From the NCBI GenBank assembly GCA_016718825.1, contig JADKCL010000061.1, positions 1 to 20,344 of the forward strand: a DNA stretch of 20,344 nucleotides, written 5' to 3'. The stretch comes from Bacteroidota bacterium (GTDB lineage: Bacteria > Bacteroidota > Bacteroidia > J057 > JADKCL01). The notes under the pieces are model-generated. The model saw nothing but the letters and a program-made list of their open reading frames with translations. It had not been told where the DNA came from and ran no database searches. Position 1 is the first letter of the stretch. The number at the start of each line of letters is the position of its first letter. A program made the translations under genes and the position numbers. Below, in pieces: positions 15,820-20,344 of the stretch.

Positions 15820-16551
15820 TCAACGCTTTTTCCATTTCAAAAATGGAATTATCATGGGCACTTCTGCTTGATAGCGCCGGTACGCATCCCCAAATCGGTC
15901 CACAAGATCCCGTTCCTCAAAGTGAATGCCGATCAGAATGTAAGCGGTCATTACTTCGGCGAAAAAAAGGTGGTCATGCGTCATCACGGGAGAGAGCCAA
16001 AACATCAACAACATTCCCAAATACAGAGGATGACGTACCAATCGGTAGGGTCTCGGGATAGACAAAAGCTCTGGTTGAGGCGGCTGATCCCGGAGAATGC
16101 GGATGACGGAACGCACGCCGATCAAATCCAATCCGTCCATGGCCAACCCTGCCCAAGCAATGACAACAATTCCAAGGAATGCGCCTGCATGCAGGAAATA
16201 GCCGCCCACCGTGCCGCTCAGGTCATACAACGGCGGACTCAACGGCGACCACAACAATGACAGCGAAAACAAGACAAATCCTGAAACCATGACATAAAAA
16301 CTGCGCTCGAGTTCGGCAGGCATCAGGCGGATCAGAATTCTCTTGAAGGATTTGCGCGCCATGAGACTGTGCTGCACGCCAAAAGAAACCAACAGCACTA
16401 AATTCAGCGGCATGCCGCCCCGAAACAGGTAATATTCCTTGAAGGTCTCCGGAAACTGAAAATCCCACAAAAGCAACCCGAATGCAGCCATTCCCAGCAA
16501 CCCAATGATCACAGCAAAGACGGAAAATTGTAGAAACAGGATTTTGCGCAT
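15820..16551 (-). CDS. Membrane methyltransferase of the MddA/NnrU (isoprenylcysteine methyltransferase-like) group
   Basis: The start at ATG 16551 gives 243 residues; the longer open frame to 16707 overlaps miaA's end and lacks a membrane pattern. About five hydrophobic segments are visible (near residues 5-28, 47-63, 84-101, 115-137 and 178-208). Conserved features are FGVQHSLMAR (57-66), YRLVRHPLYLGMLLMFW (169-185), ILIGIHFEERDLV (205-217) and a final FGDAYRRYQAEVPMIIP. The RHP...EER arrangement is the cofactor-binding signature of this methyltransferase superfamily, and the overall sequence matches my memory of MddA, which methylates methanethiol to dimethyl sulfide using S-adenosylmethionine. 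The family also contains NnrU and other membrane enzymes, so substrate is not certain. It follows miaA on the same strand after 100 bases. Confidence 0.8.
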   Translation of the reverse strand: MRKILFLQFSVFAVIIGLLGMAAFGLLLWDFQFPETFKEYYLFRGGMPLNLVLLVSFGVQHSLMARKSFKRILIRLMPAELERSFYVMVSGFVLFSLSLLWSPLSPPLYDLSGTVGGYFLHAGAFLGIVVIAWAGLAMDGLDLIGVRSVIRILRDQPPQPELLSIPRPYRLVRHPLYLGMLLMFWLSPVMTHDHLFFAEVMTAYILIGIHFEERDLVDRFGDAYRRYQAEVPMIIPFLKWKKR

Positions 16552-16651
16552 GAGATGAAAAAACAATTGAGGCTTGAAGGTAGTCGAATTTGCCCAGAGT
16601 CCATCGCTTCGAAATCGGGCGAATGCCAAAATTTCCAGCGTATTTTTGGCT

Positions 16652-17563
16652 CTATGGAAGCAATCCACCACTATAGGCATCCATTTCGGCGAATGCATCC
16701 GGCGCAAACCACTTCAAGTCTTCATAACGCCGAAACCAAGTGAATTGGCGCTTCGCATACCGCCGCGTGTTGCGTTTCATGAGCCGTACCGCCTCTTCCC
16801 AATCGTATTCGCCGCGCAAAAAGCCCACCATTTCACGGTAGCCGAGGGATTCCAAGCCTTTGCAGTCCAATCCGAAGGCCTCTCCCACCCTTCGGGTTTC
16901 CTCCAACATTCCCGCTGCAAGCATCGCCTCCACACGCTGCTCGATTTTGGCGTACAGCAATTCCCGCGGCAGCTCCAATCCGATTCGAATGTCTTGCCAA
17001 GGATTTTGCCGCAGCTTCTCCCCTTTCCTGAACTGCGAAATCGGCATTCCTGTTGCCCGCCAAACCTCCAATGCCCGGATGATCCGCGCCGGATTTTGCC
17101 TGTCGATCACAGCCCAAGTCTCTGCATCGGCCGCAGAAAGCTCCGCCTGCAATTTTGCCAGTCCTCCCTCCGCGGCAGCCTCGGCATTCAATTGCAGTCG
17201 AATCTCCTCCGGCACCTCCGGCATTTCGTCAAAACCCTCCCAAACTGCCTGAAAATAGAGTCCGGTGCCGCCCACGAGGATCAAATGCCGGTAATCCTTG
17301 AACAGCTCGGCCGCCAATTGGTCAAACTGACGGGCAAATTCGCCGGCATTGAACTGCGCATCGGGAGGCAAAATATCGATCATATAATGTGGCGCCAATG
17401 CCCTTTCGACCAACGTTGCCTTTCCCGAACCAATGTCGAGGCCTTGGTAGATTTGCACGGAATCGGCCGAAATGACCGGGCATTGCAGGCGTTGCGCGAG
17501 GTGCAGCGCGTAGGCCGTTTTGCCCACGCCCGTGGGGCCGACGATGGAAATGAGGTGCTGCAT
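16652..17563 (-). CDS. miaA: tRNA dimethylallyltransferase
   Basis: The enzyme transfers a dimethylallyl group to N6 of A37 in tRNAs reading codons that start with U, in the cytoplasm. The 303-residue protein is of normal length. Visible motifs are the P-loop GPTGVGKT (9-16), the substrate-contact motif ADSVQIYQGLDIGSGKAT (33-50; families usually have DSMQVYRGMDIGTAKP), VGGTGLYFQAVWEGF, and the C-terminal NTRRYAKRQFTWFRR, which is nearly invariant. VIDRQNPARIIRALEVWRAT corresponds to the tRNA-interacting DPxRxxRALE block. The start ATG 17563 places the P-loop at the expected distance. The gene diverges from fabD across a 125-base gap; on the minus strand TATTTTTG (17637-17630) could be its -7 box. 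The methyltransferase gene downstream may share its transcript. Confidence 0.97.
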   Translation of the reverse strand: MQHLISIVGPTGVGKTAYALHLAQRLQCPVISADSVQIYQGLDIGSGKATLVERALAPHYMIDILPPDAQFNAGEFARQFDQLAAELFKDYRHLILVGGTGLYFQAVWEGFDEMPEVPEEIRLQLNAEAAAEGGLAKLQAELSAADAETWAVIDRQNPARIIRALEVWRATGMPISQFRKGEKLRQNPWQDIRIGLELPRELLYAKIEQRVEAMLAAGMLEETRRVGEAFGLDCKGLESLGYREMVGFLRGEYDWEEAVRLMKRNTRRYAKRQFTWFRRYEDLKWFAPDAFAEMDAYSGGLLP

Positions 17564-17603
17564 GAACCCGAATTTGCCTAGTGAAGTTTCAAAATGGAAG
17601 CCC

Positions 17604-17611
17604 TATATTTG
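17604..17611 (+). promoter_or_regulatory. Putative -7 box (TATATTTG) for fabD
   Basis: TATATTTG matches TAnnTTTG exactly and would give a leader of about 70 bases. A TTTG is present at 17573-17576 but 27 bases upstream, longer than usual. A facing minus-strand match (17637-17630) for miaA lies just beyond, so the two start regions would overlap. Confidence 0.4.
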
Positions 17612-17688
17612 CCCTCCGAAAACAGGGTACAAAAATAGGCCATTTTGGCTGGGATTGGCCCTCAAAAAGATCGAAAATCTAGGTTCTG

Positions 17689-18564
17689 ATGAAAACTGCA
17701 CTCGTATTTCCCGGACAAGGTTCTCAGGCGCCCGGCATGGGCAAAGCCCTTTATGACCGTTCGCCAGCCGCCAAGGCGCTGTTTGACGCCGCGCCGGGCA
17801 TTCTCGGATTTGACATCGTCAAAATCATGTTTGAGGGTACCGAGGAAGAACTGAAGCAAACTTCGGTCACGCAGCCTGCCATTTTCATCCATTCCGTGGC
17901 CGTCGCCCTTACTGGCGGATTTGAAGCCGACATGACCGCAGGCCACTCCCTCGGCGAATTTTCAGCCTTGGTTGCAGCCGGGGTTTTGACCTTTGAGGAA
18001 GGCTTGCATTTGGTGAGCATCCGGGCGAATGCGATGCAAAAGGCCTGTGACGCAGCACCGAGCACCATGGCTGCCATCGTCGGCATTGACGATGCAGTCG
18101 TCGAGCAAGTCTGTGCGTCGATCGACGACATCGTCGTGCCTGCCAACTACAATACGATCGGACAATTGGTGATCTCCGGCTCCGAATCAGGGGTCGACCT
18201 CGCCATCGAAAAGGCCAAAGCCGCAGGCGCCAAAATCGCCAAACGCTTGGTTGTCAACGGTGCCTTCCATTCGCCGTTCATGCAGCCCGCCGCCGAGGAA
18301 CTGGCAAAAGGCATCCATGCCGCCAACTTCAAGAATGCACAAATCCCTGTCTATCAAAACTTCACGGCATTGCCCGAGACCGACAAGGAAAAGATCAAGG
18401 CCAACTTGATCGCCCAACTCACCGGTCCCGTCCGCTGGACCCAAACGGTGGAAAACATGATCAAGGACGGCGCCGGCAAATTCATCGAATGCGGCCCCGG
18501 CAAAGTCCTCGCCGGTTTCATCAAGCGCGTCGATAAAACCCTGCTTACTGAAAACTTTGATTGA
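17689..18564 (+). CDS. fabD: Malonyl-CoA:ACP transacylase
   Basis: FabD moves malonate from CoA to the acyl carrier protein, supplying the extender unit for type II fatty acid synthesis in the cytoplasm. The 291-residue protein starts at ATG 17689 with MKTALVFPGQGSQAPGMGKA, the conserved N-terminal FPGQGSQ. The nucleophile lies in AGHSLGEFSALVAAG (Ser87), the catalytic His in GAFHSPFMQPA (His194), and IRANAMQKAC holds the Arg that binds the malonyl carboxylate (Arg112). The final ECGPGKVLAGFIKR is also typical. Length and all active-site residues are normal. It is divergent from miaA and is followed on the same strand by gltX after 122 bases filled with heptanucleotide repeats. Confidence 0.97.
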   Translation: MKTALVFPGQGSQAPGMGKALYDRSPAAKALFDAAPGILGFDIVKIMFEGTEEELKQTSVTQPAIFIHSVAVALTGGFEADMTAGHSLGEFSALVAAGVLTFEEGLHLVSIRANAMQKACDAAPSTMAAIVGIDDAVVEQVCASIDDIVVPANYNTIGQLVISGSESGVDLAIEKAKAAGAKIAKRLVVNGAFHSPFMQPAAEELAKGIHAANFKNAQIPVYQNFTALPETDKEKIKANLIAQLTGPVRWTQTVENMIKDGAGKFIECGPGKVLAGFIKRVDKTLLTENFD

Positions 18565-18640
18565 GTTAGCAATGAGCAGTTGGCAGTTAGCAGTTTCTTC
18601 TTTTCAACTGCTAACTGCTACTTACTAACTGCTAACTAAA
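18565..18640. repeat. Heptanucleotide tandem repeats in two opposite arms (GTTAGCA / AACTGCT)
   Basis: Directly after the fabD stop four 7-base units run GTTAGCA, ATGAGCA, GTTGGCA, GTTAGCA (18565-18592). From 18606 the complementary units AACTGCT, AACTGCT, ACTTACT, AACTGCT, AACTAAA follow. GCAGTTAGCAGTT (18583-18595) pairs perfectly with AACTGCTAACTGC (18606-18618), a 13-bp stem with a 10-base loop. It may slow or stop transcription but lacks a T-run after the stem. Confidence 0.85.
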
Positions 18641-18647
18641 ATTCGCC

Positions 18648-18689
18648 TCCTTCATTCTCCATTTTCAATTCTCAATTCTCAATTCCTTG
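18648..18689 (+). repeat. Heptanucleotide tandem repeat (TTCTCAA) running into the gltX start
   Basis: Successive 7-base units read TCCTTCA, TTCTCCA, TTTTCAA, TTCTCAA, TTCTCAA, TTCCTTG; the last one contains the TTG start codon of gltX. The unit differs from that of the first tract but the period is the same. Confidence 0.85.
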
Positions 18690-20210
18690 AAAGCTGTCCT
18701 TCGTTACGCCCCAAGTCCTACCGGCCCGCAACATATTGGCGGATTGCGCACTGCGCTGTATTGTTATCTTTTGGCCCGCAAGTTGGAAGGCGAATTGATC
18801 TTGCGCATTGAAGACACCGATCAAGGCCGTTTTGTGCCGGGCGCGGAAGAATTCATCGTCAAAGCGCTGAAGTGGCTCGATTTGGAGTTTACCCAAGGCG
18901 TCCACGTGGGTGGTCCGCATGCGCCCTACCGCCAAAGCGAGCGCAGCGAATTGTACCAAGGCTACGCCAAGCAATTGGTCGAGGGCGGCCATGCCTATTA
19001 TGCCTTTGATACATCCGAGGAATTGGAAGAAATGCGCGCAAAATTGGAGGCTGCGGGCATGGAAAATCGTGGCTACAACTACGTCACGCGCATGAGCATG
19101 CGCAACAGCCTCACCCTGCCGGCCGACGAAGTCGCCCGCTTGGTCGCAGACGGCACGAATTGCGTGGTGCGCCTCAAGGTTCCCTCCAAAATGGACATTC
19201 GCTTTCACGACGAAATCCGGGGACCACAACACTGGCATAGCAGCAATGTCGATGACCGCGTATTGCTCAAAAGCGATGGCTTGCCGACCTATCACCTCGC
19301 CAACGTCGTCGACGACCATACGATGGGCGTGACCCATGTCGTGCGCGGCGAAGAATGGCTCAGTTCGACCCCGACCCACGTGTTGCTGTACGAAGCCTTT
19401 GGATGGACGGCGACCATGCCCAAGTTTGCCCACCTTTCTTTGCTGCTTGACCCCAAGGGCCGCAAGCTCAGCAAGCGCAACGCCGGCGAATTCGGGATTC
19501 CGATTTTCCCCTTCAATTGGTATGACGAGCCCTCCGGAGAAACCTGGGAAGGCTACCACGACTTGGGCTATTTGCCGGAAGCATTGTTGAATTACATTGC
19601 CTTACTCGGCTGGAACCCGGGAGGTGAAACAGAAATCATGTCTGTTCCGGAAATGATCCAATTGTTTTCCCTGGAGCGTTGCCACCACGATGGCGCCCGC
19701 TTTGACATGGCCAAACTAAAGTCGTTTCAAGAGCATTATTTGCGTTTGAAAACGGATGCCGAATTGGCAGCTTTGGCAAAACCAGCCGCCACGGAAGCTG
19801 GCTATACGGTGAGCGACAGCTATTTGCAGGCCATTGCGCCGCTGATGCGCGAGCGCATTGCGTTTGCGCACGAGATGGTGAGCCACGGGAAATTTTTCTT
19901 CGAGGCGCCGGCCGCGTATGACATGGGCTTTGCTGCCAAGAACTGGAAACAGCAGAGCATTGACCTGCTGACCGAATTCCTGCCGCGTTTGGCGGCTTTG
20001 GAGCCTTGGAATACGCAGACGGTTCACGACCTTTTCCATGCCTTCGTCGCTGAAAAAGCCGTCGGATTTGGCAAGGTGATGGCACCCCTGCGTCTTGCAC
20101 TCACCGGCGTATCCGCAGGCCCGGGTTGCTTCGAAATCTCGGAAGTGATCGGCAAGGCAGAAACCCTGCGCAGGATCCAATCCGCTTTGGATCATTTGCC
20201 TGCCCAATAA
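18687..20210 (+). CDS. gltX: Glutamyl-tRNA synthetase
   Basis: GltX charges tRNA-Glu with glutamate using ATP (class I synthetase, cytoplasm). The 507-residue protein starts at TTG 18687: the conserved LRYAPSPTGPQHIGGLRTAL begins four residues in, and no ATG or GTG lies in frame between this point and the upstream stop at 18633-18635. The HIGH motif is HIGG (16-19), followed by LRIEDTDQGRFVPG. The KMSKS-type motif is KLSKR (260-264) in LLLDPKGRKLSKRNAGEFG. Other family marks are LPTYHLANVVDDHTMGVTHV and RGEEWLSSTPTH. The C-terminal anticodon-binding part is complete (KVMAPLRLALTGVSAGPGCF). Length agrees with Bacteroidota GltX. The 5' side is odd: a heptanucleotide repeat tract runs right into the start codon. 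Confidence 0.97.
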   Translation: MKAVLRYAPSPTGPQHIGGLRTALYCYLLARKLEGELILRIEDTDQGRFVPGAEEFIVKALKWLDLEFTQGVHVGGPHAPYRQSERSELYQGYAKQLVEGGHAYYAFDTSEELEEMRAKLEAAGMENRGYNYVTRMSMRNSLTLPADEVARLVADGTNCVVRLKVPSKMDIRFHDEIRGPQHWHSSNVDDRVLLKSDGLPTYHLANVVDDHTMGVTHVVRGEEWLSSTPTHVLLYEAFGWTATMPKFAHLSLLLDPKGRKLSKRNAGEFGIPIFPFNWYDEPSGETWEGYHDLGYLPEALLNYIALLGWNPGGETEIMSVPEMIQLFSLERCHHDGARFDMAKLKSFQEHYLRLKTDAELAALAKPAATEAGYTVSDSYLQAIAPLMRERIAFAHEMVSHGKFFFEAPAAYDMGFAAKNWKQQSIDLLTEFLPRLAALEPWNTQTVHDLFHAFVAEKAVGFGKVMAPLRLALTGVSAGPGCFEISEVIGKAETLRRIQSALDHLPAQ

Positions 20211-20299
20211 AAATGAAAGCCGGAGAAGTTATGGAACAAGAACTTTTCAACCCCGCCAACGTTTAAACGCTAAGGCTCAAAAAGCTCAATAGAAAATTC

Positions 20300-20334
20300 T
20301 TTTCACTGTTCGCTTTTCACTTTTCACTCATTTG
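20300..20334 (+). repeat. Heptanucleotide tandem repeat (TTTTCAC)
   Basis: Units TTTTCAC, TGTTCGC, TTTTCAC, TTTTCAC, TCATTTG follow with a 7-base period, 90 bases after the gltX stop. The preceding 20211-20299 shows no gene or terminator hairpin. Confidence 0.7.
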
Positions 20335-20344
20335 GCAAAGGATA

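Noticed and set aside
18565..18689. CRISPR-like array
   Set aside because: The repeats are contiguous 7-base units with no spacers, and no cas gene is present.
18672..19559. Minus-strand open frame of 295 codons opposite gltX
   Set aside because: The plus strand is unmistakably glutamyl-tRNA synthetase; the antisense frame is a by-product of codon bias.
20214..20267. Short open frame of 17 residues starting MKAGEVMEQELF after gltX
   Set aside because: It is too short, has no start signal and no resemblance to a known small protein.

Overview
The window looks like a piece of a Bacteroidota genome, most likely a Saprospiria-type member (inference; no rRNA or marker phylogeny is available here). 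The signs are several secreted proteins ending in type IX secretion (T9SS) C-terminal sorting domains with 'FPNP' and 'SKR..VAH' type endings, a PorT-like beta-barrel protein, two Omp28-like proteins, a four-helix-bundle (23S rRNA intervening-sequence) protein, starts without Shine-Dalgarno sequences, and promoter-like TAnnTTTG boxes.

Layout. 1-986 (-): a RhuM-family gene cut by the left edge and broken by many indels plus a nonsense codon. 1226-3260 (-): a large secreted T9SS-cargo protein split by four frameshifts. 3615-4055 (+): a cold-shock protein with a basic N-terminal extension, three or more frameshifts. 4241-5050 (+): an intact secreted leucine-rich-repeat protein. 5195-7771 (+): a secreted protein with seven FDPGPG-type repeats (probable seven-bladed propeller), PKD-like domains and a T9SS tail, two frameshifts. 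7832-8737 (+): an unrecognised lipoprotein. 9007-10224 (-): a DAO-family FAD oxidoreductase. 10705-11289 (+): an outer-membrane beta-barrel protein. 11491-11847 (-): a four-helix-bundle protein. 12002-12085 (-): tRNA-Leu(CAG). 12147-13004 (-): a second secreted LRR protein. 13402-15649 (-): a tandem pair of Omp28-like thioredoxin-fold proteins with T9SS tails and a hairpin terminator. 15820-16551 (-): a MddA/NnrU-type membrane methyltransferase. 16652-17563 (-): miaA. 17689-18564 (+): fabD. 18687-20210 (+): gltX.

The right half is ordinary chromosomal backbone: miaA (tRNA modification) diverges from fabD (fatty acid synthesis), which is followed by gltX (tRNA charging). The left and middle parts are rich in exported proteins of the T9SS/outer-membrane type, but no single pathway links them. 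Frameshifts pile up toward position 1 and vanish after about 7 kb; since corrected translations stay well conserved, consensus error near a contig end is the simplest explanation for most of them.

I see no convincing new multi-gene system. The most distinctive unexplained structures are non-coding: heptanucleotide tandem repeats between fabD and gltX that run into gltX's TTG start (and a further tract at the right edge), a pair of diverged dispersed repeats of about 115 bp around the beta-barrel gene, and a long purine/pyrimidine inverted repeat directly behind tRNA-Leu.
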